This document shows, piece by piece, positions 33,975 to 43,386 of a DNA stretch of 64,000 nt (within the stretch, counting starts at the first letter, position 1; each line of letters starts with the position of its first letter). Source of the stretch: an uncultured Bacteroidales bacterium (GTDB lineage Bacteria > Bacteroidota > Bacteroidia > Bacteroidales > UBA932); contig CAKVAS010000005.1 of assembly GCA_934725015.1 (NCBI GenBank), forward strand, positions 124,001 through 188,000, in the 5' to 3' direction. Under the pieces are notes generated by a model. That model had not been told where the DNA came from. It saw nothing but the letters and a program-made list of their open reading frames with translations, and did not search any database. A program made the position numbers and the translations under genes.

Positions 33975-34919
33975 TTACAACAAAGTATTTAATTTTTCCG
34001 CAGGCAGCTGTATATGGATTTCAAATGTGGAGAAATCCTCGTTTCCGGCGCGGTTGAGACCGACTACCTCGATTCCGGAAAAACCGGCAATATGCTTCAT
34101 GCTTTCGGAGAATGCTGCGACGGTTGCGGGGTTAAGGGTCTCCCCTTTCAGGGATATGAGCACGCGGTCATCGGGGACGGCAGCCTTCCGTCGGGACTTC
34201 GGTTCATTGAGCAGAATTTCCGTGAGCCTCATTCCGTCCGGAAGGGCGGAGGCGATGGCGTCGCTCCAGACGGACGCTTCGAGCCTTGCCGTGCTCTCAT
34301 ACTCGGCTACCAGCCTTGAGCGGGCAGAGTTTTTCTCGGACAGAAGCCGCGCCGAGCGGCCTGTCTCGTAGCTGAGAGACTGACGTTCGGCAAGTTTTTC
34401 CGTCAGAGATGTGCTGACCCAGAAATTCGCGGCAAGGACGGCGAGCCAGAACAGGAGAAGAGGCAGGAGCAACTTCCGGAACAGCCGTGCCGCAAGAAAG
34501 TCACGCAGAGCAGCGTCCGACTTCAATGCGCTGAAAGACAGGCTGCGTCTCCTGGCCGCATCAGCCTCGGCGTCAATGTCAATGGAGCCCAAATCTGCGG
34601 TCACGACCGTTCCCGCGACGAACTGCCCCGAACGCTCAAGCCCGGCACGGACATCGTCCGGCAGGGTACGGCGGACATAGTCGATTCTCGTGCCGTCCGC
34701 GTGCTCCGACGAGAGCAGTTCCGGGTTGTCGATTATGCGCCGCACAATCGGATTCGAGCGGTCAAGCTCCCTGCTTCCCACAGCCGCGCCAGTCACGACC
34801 AGAAACATCAGACCGGACTTCGCCTGCTTCAGCCAACGCATGGACACGCCGTCGTGTCCGACATCCGCGACGGCGACGGAAATCCCGACAAACTTGAACA
34901 GAGAGGAATTTCGTCTCAT
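33975..34919 (-). CDS. T2SS/T4P assembly protein, GspL/PilN-like
   Basis: 314 residues. A cytoplasmic region of about 150 residues is followed by one membrane segment (about 152-170, LLLPLLLFWLAVLAANFWV), a coiled-coil-like stretch (LTEKLAERQSLSYETGRSARLL) and a periplasmic PilN-like domain (SDAIASALPDGMRLTEILLN, GETLNPATVAAFSESMK). GspL links the ATPase GspE to the periplasmic parts. The cytoplasmic part is shorter than in classical GspL. Its ATG overlaps the stop of the third immunity gene (ATGA, 34916-34919), tying the toxin-immunity array to the secretion genes. Confidence 0.72.
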   Translation of the reverse strand: MRRNSSLFKFVGISVAVADVGHDGVSMRWLKQAKSGLMFLVVTGAAVGSRELDRSNPIVRRIIDNPELLSSEHADGTRIDYVRRTLPDDVRAGLERSGQFVAGTVVTADLGSIDIDAEADAARRRSLSFSALKSDAALRDFLAARLFRKLLLPLLLFWLAVLAANFWVSTSLTEKLAERQSLSYETGRSARLLSEKNSARSRLVAEYESTARLEASVWSDAIASALPDGMRLTEILLNEPKSRRKAAVPDDRVLISLKGETLNPATVAAFSESMKHIAGFSGIEVVGLNRAGNEDFSTFEIHIQLPAEKLNTLL

Positions 34920-35518
34920 TGCTTATTCTGCTTCGCAACCGGAATATCAGACCATTCAAGATAGGTTGCACTGTCCGACTTCCAAAAATCGGGATTGCGG
35001 ACATCGTAGCCCATGGCTTCCGCATAGTCCAGAATCATGTCGTTCGTAAGGCGCTTCTTCTTGATGCGCTCCTTGTATTTTTCCGTCTGCTCAAACGGAA
35101 AAGGCTCCCCGATTTCATAGAAGTCCCAGCGAGGATCCTGCATCACACGAACCATACGTTCCGAATGGTCTCGTCCCCAATGATAGAAAAGCCTCATGTC
35201 ATACTCTTGGTCGCCTATCTTGTTTTCCGGATCCAATGTCAGACAAATCCGCGTAATATCATATCCATAGCGGAGATTCAAAACATTGCATAGTGTATAG
35301 AAACCATCTCTCTGATTGCCATACATAGCAGTCTTGTTTTTTGCTGGCCTCCAAAGAACCATCTTGGCAACCAATGAACCATAAGCGACGCAAGATAAAT
35401 CTATTTTCAAGGATGACCTACTTTGGGAAACAGGATATGAAGGCTCTTTTATTTCAATTATTGACCGACAAACCTCCTCAACATCAACATCCAAAAAAGA
35501 AAAAAAACGCGTTATCAT
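34916..35518 (-). CDS. Putative RHS1 immunity protein, paralogue 3
   Basis: 200 residues, cytoplasmic, no signal. One of three paralogues (34916, 35697, 36485). The last roughly 66 residues, from DPRWDFYEIGEPFPFEQ to KSDSATYLEW, are practically identical in all three. The N-terminal 130 residues differ much more but share the frame MITRxFxF, MYGNQxDGF, LNxRYGYDxTxIxLTLD. No known family is recognised; the immunity call rests on the position after a toxin tip. Its C-terminus differs (VAKQNKQ) and its stop overlaps the GspL-like ATG, so this is probably the oldest copy in the array. Confidence 0.7.
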   Translation of the reverse strand: MITRFFSFLDVDVEEVCRSIIEIKEPSYPVSQSRSSLKIDLSCVAYGSLVAKMVLWRPAKNKTAMYGNQRDGFYTLCNVLNLRYGYDITRICLTLDPENKIGDQEYDMRLFYHWGRDHSERMVRVMQDPRWDFYEIGEPFPFEQTEKYKERIKKKRLTNDMILDYAEAMGYDVRNPDFWKSDSATYLEWSDIPVAKQNKQ

Positions 35519-35533
35519 TTTCTTATTATTTTA

Positions 35534-35698
35534 TTATTTTATAATTCTGTCAAATAGTGTGAGACCATCCATTATCAGTTCATATTCAACATTGGCTTCA
35601 ATAACCTTTTTGTGCCGGTCACTGTTCTTCTTGCTTCTGTCCACCTCGTAGTTATGGTGAACGCCATCTGCATTCCACTGGACATCAGGACGATTGTC
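35534..35698 (-). pseudogene. Orphan RHS1 toxin-tip fragment 2
   Basis: 54 codons reading DNRPDVQWNADGVHHNYEVD...SKKNSDRHKKVIE...NVEYELIMDG and ending FDRIIK. They match the last 61 residues of RHS1 (NNRPDVQWNQGGHHYNYEVD...). It has no start codon, no signal and no RHS core; it begins exactly at the stop of immunity gene 2. Compared with fragment 1 it has lost a few residues (EKNDPKAEF is reduced to EANVEY). It is 15 bp before immunity gene 3. Confidence 0.75.
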
Positions 35699-36299
35699 AC
35701 TTCTGCTTTGCAACCAGAATCCACGACCATTCGAGATAGGTTGCACTGTCGGACTTCCAAAAATCGGGATTGCGGACATCGTAGCCCATGGCTTCAGCAT
35801 AGTCCAGAATCATGTCGTTCGTCAGGCGCTTCTTCTTGATGCGCTCCTTGTATTTTTCCGTCTGCTCAAACGGGAAAGGCTCTCCGATTTCATAGAAATC
35901 CCAACGAGGGTCCTGCATCACACGGACAAGTCGCTCAGTACCATTCGATCCCAAGAAATGAAACAGACGGAACAAATATATATCCGAATCATTTATTTTA
36001 TTGTCCAAGTCCAAGGTGAGGCTGATACTCGTAACATTGTAACCAAAACGATGATTCAAAATATGACATAAAACACTGAATCCATCACTCTGATTCCCAT
36101 AAATGGCAGTTTGCCCAGAACTGGGACTCCATAAGACCATTTGGGCAATACGCGAACCTATATCTTCATAATCCAACACTATTTTCAGTTTAGTCGGAGC
36201 ATATTCTGTTACAGGATACTCCGGTCCCATTATATTGATAATATTAGATATTATATCATTAACATCTCCGATTATAAACGAAAAATCACGTGTAATCAT
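35697..36299 (-). CDS. Putative RHS1 immunity protein, paralogue 2
   Basis: 200 residues, no signal peptide or membrane segment. The N-terminal half (MITRDFSFIIGDVNDIISNI, YGNQSDGFSVLCHILNHRFG) is clearly related to paralogues 1 and 3 but diverged; the C-terminal part from DPRWDFYEIGEP is the same as theirs. It is preceded by orphan tip fragment 1 with a 7-bp gap, the same spacing as between RHS1 and immunity gene 1. Likely protects against a related but different toxin-tip variant; function inferred from position. Confidence 0.7.
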   Translation of the reverse strand: MITRDFSFIIGDVNDIISNIINIMGPEYPVTEYAPTKLKIVLDYEDIGSRIAQMVLWSPSSGQTAIYGNQSDGFSVLCHILNHRFGYNVTSISLTLDLDNKINDSDIYLFRLFHFLGSNGTERLVRVMQDPRWDFYEIGEPFPFEQTEKYKERIKKKRLTNDMILDYAEAMGYDVRNPDFWKSDSATYLEWSWILVAKQK

Positions 36300-36306
36300 T
36301 TTCTTA

Positions 36307-36486
36307 TTATTTTATTATTCTGTCAAATGGTGTAAGACCATCGATTATCAGTTCATATTCAAACTCAGCTTTAGGGTCATTCTTTTCAATAACCTTCTTG
36401 TGACGGTCGCTGTTCTTCTTGCTTCTGTCCACCTCGTAGTTATGGTGAACCCCATCCGTATTCCACTGGACATCAGGACGATTGTC
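36307..36486 (-). pseudogene. Orphan RHS1 toxin-tip fragment 1
   Basis: 59 codons beginning DNRPDVQWNTDGVHHNYEVD and containing SKKNSDRHKKVIEKNDPKAE, ending LTPFDRIIK. It is the counterpart of the last 61 residues of RHS1. It begins at the TGA of immunity gene 1 (36485-36487), in another frame, with no start codon of its own. This is the pattern left when a toxin-end plus immunity cassette is duplicated in tandem. Confidence 0.78.
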
Positions 36487-37078
36487 ACTTCTGCTTCGCA
36501 ACTGGAATATCAGACCATTCAAGATAGGTTGCATTGTCGGATTTCCAAAAATCAGGATTGCGGACATCGTAGCCCATAGCCTCCGCGTAGTCCAGAATCA
36601 TGTCGTTCGTAAGGCGCTTCTTCTTGATGCGCTCTTTGTATTTCTCAGTCTGCTCAAACGGAAAAGGCTCCCCGATTTCATAGAAGTCCCAGCGAGGATC
36701 CTGCATTACGCGAACCAGTCGCTTTTCATGCTCTTTTCCAATATGGCAAAACAACCTCATATCATAAACTTCATCATCTATCTTGATCTCCGGATCCAAT
36801 GTCAGACAAATCTGAGTAACATCATATCCATAACGCAGATTCAAAACATAGCATGTTGTATAGAACCCATCCGACTGGTTACCATACATAGCAGTCTGAT
36901 TTTCGGAAATACTCCAGAGAGCCATCTTGTTAATTATGCCACAATTAACATAGGACAAGTCAATCTTTAACGGAGCAGTTGTTTTTTGAACAATATGTCT
37001 TGCCTCTTTCATACTCACTATTGCGTTACCGACACTTTCGAGGTCGGCTTTAATAAATGTAAAATACCTTGTAATCAT
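36485..37078 (-). CDS. Putative RHS1 immunity protein, paralogue 1 (cognate)
   Basis: 197 residues, cytoplasmic. It starts 7 bp after the RHS1 stop, so it is the best candidate for the immunity protein to the present RHS1 tip. The N-terminal part (MITRYFTFIKADLESVGNAI) is diverged from paralogues 2 and 3; the C-terminal 66 residues are shared almost unchanged (one Ser to Asn in KSDNATYLEW). No named immunity family was recognised. Confidence 0.74.
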   Translation of the reverse strand: MITRYFTFIKADLESVGNAIVSMKEARHIVQKTTAPLKIDLSYVNCGIINKMALWSISENQTAMYGNQSDGFYTTCYVLNLRYGYDVTQICLTLDPEIKIDDEVYDMRLFCHIGKEHEKRLVRVMQDPRWDFYEIGEPFPFEQTEKYKERIKKKRLTNDMILDYAEAMGYDVRNPDFWKSDNATYLEWSDIPVAKQK

Positions 37079-37085
37079 ACTCTTT

Positions 37086-40000
37086 TTATTTTAAAATTAT
37101 AATCGGGTCTAATGGGGTGATCCCATCTATTATTTCACATTCGAATTCAGATTCAGGATCGTTCTTCTTAATAATTTTCCTATGACGGTCACTGTTCTTC
37201 CTAGTTCTGTCAACCTCATAGTTATAGTGATGACCTCCCTGATTCCATTGAACATCCGGACGGTTGTTCCCAACTTTATTGCCATCAACATCGACTTGAA
37301 CCTGATTTTTACGAATCTGTTTTACATCATTCTGAGGTATGAGTTCTTGAATCTTCTGGTCAATAGCATCATTATGGTCAGCATTTCCATGCGGTTTCGC
37401 ATCGCCTCCGTTAGGTTTCGGTCCACGCTTCATCCCCTTGGCAACATCCGTGGCGTTGTCAACGCATTCGGCAGTCTTCACCGCATCCAATGCCTTGTCG
37501 GCTGCCCTTGTCGCATCCACCGCGTCATCGACGGCATCCGCAGCCTTGGCGGCCTTGATTCCCGCTCGCACGGCTCCGACTCCTCCCGGGACGAGCGGGA
37601 CGGCAGCCGCAACCATGTCCACGACGATGCCGCCGGCGTCAAACACCGCGCCCCAGACATTGCCGGCCCTGACATTGTCGGCGAAGCTCCTGACGCCGAG
37701 CCCCACGCTGAACAGGTCCCAGACAATGTCGGGGAACCTGCCGTCCGGATCCACAAAGTTAACAGGATTATTCAGACAAAAGGCATACGGGGAGAAATTC
37801 GCCGTCTTTTCCGCCAGGGCATCGGAGGTGTGCCAGCGCATCAGCACCGGGTCGTAATGCCTCGCCCCGAAGTCGTGCCATCCGAGACCGAACTCGCCGA
37901 CGCGCTCCTTGCCCAAGTACTTGTACGGCTGAGTGTCCGGAACCGGCGTCGAGAGCAGCGCTCCGGACGGATAGTAGGAGTTTATCTCCTCCACCGCGCC
38001 GTCCCCGTTGCGGACGAGGCGGACGCTGCCGAGATAGTCCCTTATGAAGTGGCGGTACTTTCCGTCCCTGAAGGAATAGTATCCCGTCGCGGTCTGAAGC
38101 ATCTCCGGAACGCCGTCCCGATATATCACGCCGTCGAAATAGTCCCTGCGGACATCCTCCCTGCCGGGTTCCTCTACCGTCAGCGAGCGCTTCCTCCCCT
38201 CCGCATCCCAGCCATACACAAGCCTGCCGCCGCTCCCGAACGAAATCGTGTCAGGCAACGACAGGTGGTTGTACGAGAGCGACAGTCCCCGGTTGTCGTC
38301 ATGCACGAGGTTTCCGCAGGCGTCATACTCATACTGAACCGCCGCCCGCGAACCGCCGTTGAAGCGGTTGTATGCACGGTTCGGATGCTCGGTCGCCACG
38401 GCGTCGCCCACACGGACCAGATGGTTGCCGTCGTATTCCAGCGTCAGGTCATCCACCCGCTCGAAGGAATTGTCTCCGGTCTGTCCTGTTCGCCTGAGGC
38501 TGAGGAGATTGCCGTTGAGGTCGTAGGACGGAAACATCTCGTCGTATCGTCCGATATTATCCATCAGAGCAGAACCCTCGGCGTAACTTGCCGCAGTAAG
38601 CCGTCCGGATGCATCATAGCCATACTTGTAGCCCTGCCACTGCTGATTCCCCACCTTCCAGCTGACGGCGCTCACGAACCCGTTATGGCGGCGAGCGCCG
38701 GGTCCGATGTTGTAGTACAGGTTCTGGCTGAAGTCCGTCCCGGAGATTGAGGTGGGCAGGTTCCTTATGTTATAGGAATATGACAGGCTGTCCAGACTCT
38801 CCCCATAGACGGTCTTCACGAGCCTTCCGACGTCGTCATAGACGTTCCGCAGAAGCGGTTTCATGTCCCCGCCGTTCATCGCATGGGACGTTTCCGCGAG
38901 CCGCCCCGCGCGGTCGTAGCCGAATGCCTGCGTCTCGGTAAAGACGGTGTCCGCGCCGCGAAGATGAACCCTTTTCTTCAGGGTCGGCCTGCCGGCGATG
39001 CTGTAGTTGGTGAAGACCTCGTCCATGACGCCGGTTCGCGTGTCATGGGAGGCCGTCCTCACCGGGCGGTCAAGTTCGTCGTACCAGTATGACGTGAGCG
39101 TCTCACCCTCACCTGCCATGTCACGCACTCGCCTGCCGGTCAGCTGCCCGACGGCAGAGATGTCCCTGCCCTCAACGACATTGTCATGCACCGGCACGAA
39201 GCGCGAGTCCGGCGCCACGGGAGCGGCAGGCAGAGAGGCCGCGATGCAGGAAAGAGACCTGTAGTCGTAACTGTCGTAGTAACTTATGGTAAGATACTCC
39301 GGCTCGGCAAGAGTCAGATTGCTTATCACATACCCCGTCTCGCCAGTCGTGAGTCCGGACGGGCTCGCATACACGAAAAATGACTTTATGCCCTCTACAT
39401 CCGTGTTGCGGCAGAGCCCCGTCATGACCTGACGGCCGTGCCTGTCGGGAATCTCAAAACGCCATTTCCCCTCTTTTCTCAGTTCGCCGTCCTGAACGAA
39501 TATGCAGTGTCCGGCCCTGTCGTAGTGCCGATACTCCCATTCCTTGCCGGGCTCCTTGACACGAACAGGACGGTTCAGAGGGTCATAGCCATAAATGTAG
39601 GCATATTTATCCAGCAGAGCCTGCTTTTCTTCTTCTGTCGTCACAGAGTCGAGGGCGGCGGAAGCCATAGGCGGAAGGACAATCCGCAGATTTCCGTAGT
39701 TGTCGTAAAGGAAGTATGTATCCAGACGCGTGCCGCCGAGGAAGCGACGCTCAAGCACCGTCTGGCCCACCGGATTGACAAAGGAGAACACGGTTATGCC
39801 GTCCTCGTCGGACGACTCGCGTATGTTCAGATAGCCGTCCGGATACAGTCCCGAGGACGAGAAACGGTCGTTGTCACGCTCCCTGACATAGACAAACTGC
39901 AGCAGCCGGCACGAGCGGGCGGAGGTCGTGCCGTTCAGGGAATATTTCCTTGACCTGAATTTCCGGTCATTCCGCCAAGCCTGTCCCGGCCCGTGTTCCT

Positions 40001-43000
40001 CAAGCAGTCGGCCGGAGGATGACTTCTCATGGACATATTCCGAGTACGGGGACATATCATTGTAATATCCTCGGGTATATGGCAGAAGCCCCTGAAAATA
40101 GTTTCCGTCGGACTCGACTGGCGTCGGGAGCGACTGCCGGACGACTCTCCCGAGCGCGTCCGGCACAATGTCCGAGACCACGTCCTTCCCGGAACTCCCT
40201 ACCTGACGAGCCACAGACTGAACCGGATGCCCGAAGGCATTGTAAAAGTCACGGGTTCTGAGATGGAGGGTGTCGTCGAGACGGGTGCTCGTCCCGATGC
40301 TGTTGCGGGTGACGCTTCCGGAATAGCCGAAGCTGTAGTCGTATGACTTCAGCGTCTGCCACCTGCCGCCGACCATAACTTTTTCTTTTGTCAGGCGGCC
40401 GCAGCCGTCGTATTCGTAGCCCGTCCGCCGCCCGTCGGGAGCGACCGTCCCGGTGAGTCCGACCAGAGGAGTGTATTCATATCGCCTGACATGGGCATCC
40501 GGGAGCAGCGCCGGCAGTTCGTCAAGGGAGCAGCCGCTGCCTATCTCACTCTCCACCTGAGAATACGTAGCGTTGCGCACGACCAGAGACGGATACCTGT
40601 CGTCAGTTCCCCACAGATAGACATAAGGCACGCCGTCCTCATCAACGGCACTGAGCGGCTGTCCGTGAGAATTGAACATCCCGACCTCGAAGGTCCGCTT
40701 CCACTCGGGAGAATTGCTGTTTGTGTAATAGGTCTCCGTCTTCTTCTCACAGATGTTGCCCCCGTCAAGGACATAGTGATGGTTCCTCGTCACCGTCGGC
40801 CCGGTGATTTTCGTCAGCCGAGTGTGCGTCTCCTCTATCACTGCCGAGACAAAGTTCCTCGCCGCCATGGTGTCAAGGACGGCGGAAGGAAGAAGGGAGG
40901 AGTCGTACAGGTAGCGGCGGAAAGACACATCGCGCCACAGACCGGAACCGTTTTTTACACTGCGGTCGTGGTATGTGCACAACGAATGCGACCTGACGTC
41001 ACGGTCTATCGCATTATAGGCATACGACTCCGTTGTTACCTTAGGTGTGTCACCGTCATATTCAGTCGTTTCCGTCCCGACAAGCTTCTTCCATCCCGTC
41101 GAGACGCAGATGTCGAAGAAATAGAAGTTGAAGACTGACTTGCAATAAAAGTACAGAAAATCGCCTGTATCCGCCACATTCCAATCTCTATAGCGCGGAA
41201 GAATTCCCTTGGAATAAATGCCGACAGGCTCCCTGTCTTTCCGCCCAAATTCTTTGTATGTGTTTTTTACAGAGCGCTTCAGTGCATATTCTCCGCCTTT
41301 CCATTCGTATTCGTCCAAGCTGGAAAGACAGCCGTTGACCCATGAATTGTCAACGACATATCCCGGAATCTCATACCTTGAATCAGAAAATCCGCCAATC
41401 CTCTGAACAGATGTATATAACCCGGAGCCCATGGCCTCCGAGAGTTTGTCCTTCCATTGCGTGTAGGCCTCACGCTGTGAACTATAATACCTTTCCTGAA
41501 ACTGGGCCGTCGATACGAACTCAGGCTCTTTGACATCAAAGCCATATACAGTCTTCAAGGTGTCGGACGGTGCGGAAGAGTCCGTTATCTTTTCAACAAT
41601 CCTGCGGTATGCAATCCGGGCAGAATAATTGTAGCCGGGAACCAGCGGCTCCGAACTGCACGTCCATGACTGAACGATTTCAAAATCTGCGCTTTCGCCC
41701 TCGACATTCAGATTTCTTATCTGCGACACCGAATAGTCCTCAAACAGGCTTGAGCCAAAGGATATGTTAAAATGCTGCGGGTTCGAATAGTCATAGTTCC
41801 GCGTAATCGTCCGTCCCGTTGCCAAGTCTTTTGAGATTACTTTCTTCACCTTGATTGCCGGAGTTCGCGGTATGTCATAATCCTCCGTGTCATAAACGAA
41901 CTCGGTGTATGCTCCGGTTATGCCAGTTACCGACTTGAGAGAATGAATTTTTGCCGCGCTCGCCGAATGACTCCTGTCCGCGATATAGGTGTCATAATAT
42001 TTGTCCCCGACAGGCAGATAGCCCAGCAGGCTCGGATTGGACTTGCCGTTGTAGTACCCCTGCAGGTCCTGGGCATAATAGCAGTTGGGGGAACACATTG
42101 CCAGATAGCCCAGACTGGACTTGGCGGCAAGGTCCGACACGGAGACGTCCTCATTATAATACTTGAAGTCATAGCTGTCATAGACAGTTTCAGCTGCGCC
42201 CTTGAAAGTCACCGTCTCCAGTTTAAGGCGGCCTCCGGCAAACTTACCATGTTCAAACTCAACTATCCGCAGTTTCTTTCCGTATTTGTCATACAGAGTT
42301 ATTCCAGCAAGGCGAAACCGCCGTCCGTCAGCATTCGATTCCGCAGTAGTGAACACAAGCTTGCCCTGAGAGAACGTTATCTCTTTCAGAACAGGTGCGG
42401 AGTTCACCGTCCTCGTGTGGATGATGCTGCTGGCCTCACGGTCCGGCTGGGCTGCTCTTCCGACCTGCCTGATTTCATAGGAATGGGACAGGGTCCTGTC
42501 GATGTATAAGTCCGAACGCCCGGCATAGACAAAGTTTATACTGTCCGTTTTGTTCATTGAGACAATCTTTGTCAGATACCATGCGCTGTCGTATGTATAA
42601 GACTCGCACAGCGGACTCATCCTTCCGGTCTTATGGTTATAGACCGTGGATACAACCGTCGATGTCTCCGCCTGTTCATAGTAATAGGAGGTTCCGCTGT
42701 CGTCAGTGATGACGAATCCCGCCGTCAGTTTCCCTGTACTGTTTACAAGCCTCCGGATGCGGTTTTCAGTATATGGAACCTGCAAATAGTTATTGTAATC
42801 GGTAATGTAGAATGAGCCTCCGGTCTTTCCCGTCGTGTAGTCGTAGCGGTCGCGCATCTTATCCGTGCCGTTGAGACCGTTGCTCTTTTCCGCTATGGTC
42901 AGATTGAGAGACGCTGCGTCTTTGTCCGCACGGATTTTTGAGGCAGTCGGAAGTTCCGGGTTCATACTCTTGTCCGGAAGCCCGTTGACCGTGAGGTTCA

Positions 43001-43343
43001 CTACGCCTCCGGCGTTCAGCACCCAGCCGAGTCCCGCCCAGCTCGCCTTGTCGGTGACCCTGACTCCGCCGCCGATGTAGGAAAGGGATACGGGGAATGT
43101 CAGTTCGCGGGTACGGATTTCATAAATGGGAATTGACACGTCGACCTGTCCCGAAGCCTGAGAGACGGAATACTGTCCGTAGTTGAGAAATGCGGCGGCC
43201 TCGGGCGTGGGAGGAACGAGATAGGGATTGTTCTCCGCGGACATGAGAGTGCTTCCGACGGCGAGGGTCTGTGCCGGAAGACGGAGGCCTGACGAGGCGA
43301 GAAGCAGAGCCAGAGTGCAGAGGGTCAGCAGTTTCTGTTTCAT
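37086..43343 (-). CDS. RHS/YD-repeat polymorphic toxin RHS1
   Basis: 2085 residues. A Sec signal peptide (MKQKLLTLCTLALLLASSGL) leads into the Bacteroidota-type RHS N-region (YGQYSVSQASGQVDVSIPIY). Many YD repeats follow (YEYDGCGRLTKEK, YGYDASGRLTAASY) from about 900 to 1800. The RHS core closes with GWHDFGARHYDPVLMRWHTS, SPYAFCLNNPVNFVDPDGRF near 1866. An Ala-rich linker leads to a tip whose last 61 residues (NNRPDVQW, HYNYEVDRTRKNSDRHRK, KNDP) are of a kind seen at many RHS ends; the Asp and Glu-x-Asp spacing suggests a metal-dependent nuclease, not proven. It lies between the secretin gene and its immunity genes. Confidence 0.88.
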   Translation of the reverse strand: MKQKLLTLCTLALLLASSGLRLPAQTLAVGSTLMSAENNPYLVPPTPEAAAFLNYGQYSVSQASGQVDVSIPIYEIRTRELTFPVSLSYIGGGVRVTDKASWAGLGWVLNAGGVVNLTVNGLPDKSMNPELPTASKIRADKDAASLNLTIAEKSNGLNGTDKMRDRYDYTTGKTGGSFYITDYNNYLQVPYTENRIRRLVNSTGKLTAGFVITDDSGTSYYYEQAETSTVVSTVYNHKTGRMSPLCESYTYDSAWYLTKIVSMNKTDSINFVYAGRSDLYIDRTLSHSYEIRQVGRAAQPDREASSIIHTRTVNSAPVLKEITFSQGKLVFTTAESNADGRRFRLAGITLYDKYGKKLRIVEFEHGKFAGGRLKLETVTFKGAAETVYDSYDFKYYNEDVSVSDLAAKSSLGYLAMCSPNCYYAQDLQGYYNGKSNPSLLGYLPVGDKYYDTYIADRSHSASAAKIHSLKSVTGITGAYTEFVYDTEDYDIPRTPAIKVKKVISKDLATGRTITRNYDYSNPQHFNISFGSSLFEDYSVSQIRNLNVEGESADFEIVQSWTCSSEPLVPGYNYSARIAYRRIVEKITDSSAPSDTLKTVYGFDVKEPEFVSTAQFQERYYSSQREAYTQWKDKLSEAMGSGLYTSVQRIGGFSDSRYEIPGYVVDNSWVNGCLSSLDEYEWKGGEYALKRSVKNTYKEFGRKDREPVGIYSKGILPRYRDWNVADTGDFLYFYCKSVFNFYFFDICVSTGWKKLVGTETTEYDGDTPKVTTESYAYNAIDRDVRSHSLCTYHDRSVKNGSGLWRDVSFRRYLYDSSLLPSAVLDTMAARNFVSAVIEETHTRLTKITGPTVTRNHHYVLDGGNICEKKTETYYTNSNSPEWKRTFEVGMFNSHGQPLSAVDEDGVPYVYLWGTDDRYPSLVVRNATYSQVESEIGSGCSLDELPALLPDAHVRRYEYTPLVGLTGTVAPDGRRTGYEYDGCGRLTKEKVMVGGRWQTLKSYDYSFGYSGSVTRNSIGTSTRLDDTLHLRTRDFYNAFGHPVQSVARQVGSSGKDVVSDIVPDALGRVVRQSLPTPVESDGNYFQGLLPYTRGYYNDMSPYSEYVHEKSSSGRLLEEHGPGQAWRNDRKFRSRKYSLNGTTSARSCRLLQFVYVRERDNDRFSSSGLYPDGYLNIRESSDEDGITVFSFVNPVGQTVLERRFLGGTRLDTYFLYDNYGNLRIVLPPMASAALDSVTTEEEKQALLDKYAYIYGYDPLNRPVRVKEPGKEWEYRHYDRAGHCIFVQDGELRKEGKWRFEIPDRHGRQVMTGLCRNTDVEGIKSFFVYASPSGLTTGETGYVISNLTLAEPEYLTISYYDSYDYRSLSCIAASLPAAPVAPDSRFVPVHDNVVEGRDISAVGQLTGRRVRDMAGEGETLTSYWYDELDRPVRTASHDTRTGVMDEVFTNYSIAGRPTLKKRVHLRGADTVFTETQAFGYDRAGRLAETSHAMNGGDMKPLLRNVYDDVGRLVKTVYGESLDSLSYSYNIRNLPTSISGTDFSQNLYYNIGPGARRHNGFVSAVSWKVGNQQWQGYKYGYDASGRLTAASYAEGSALMDNIGRYDEMFPSYDLNGNLLSLRRTGQTGDNSFERVDDLTLEYDGNHLVRVGDAVATEHPNRAYNRFNGGSRAAVQYEYDACGNLVHDDNRGLSLSYNHLSLPDTISFGSGGRLVYGWDAEGRKRSLTVEEPGREDVRRDYFDGVIYRDGVPEMLQTATGYYSFRDGKYRHFIRDYLGSVRLVRNGDGAVEEINSYYPSGALLSTPVPDTQPYKYLGKERVGEFGLGWHDFGARHYDPVLMRWHTSDALAEKTANFSPYAFCLNNPVNFVDPDGRFPDIVWDLFSVGLGVRSFADNVRAGNVWGAVFDAGGIVVDMVAAAVPLVPGGVGAVRAGIKAAKAADAVDDAVDATRAADKALDAVKTAECVDNATDVAKGMKRGPKPNGGDAKPHGNADHNDAIDQKIQELIPQNDVKQIRKNQVQVDVDGNKVGNNRPDVQWNQGGHHYNYEVDRTRKNSDRHRKIIKKNDPESEFECEIIDGITPLDPIIILK

Positions 43344-43386
43344 GAGAAGCTTGGTTTGTGTGGTTATCGTTAAGCGGGGATAAATT

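Noticed and set aside
37182..38750. 522-codon plus-strand open frame inside RHS1
   Set aside because: Antisense to clear YD repeats of RHS1; composition Val/Arg/His-rich, no domain, a shadow frame.
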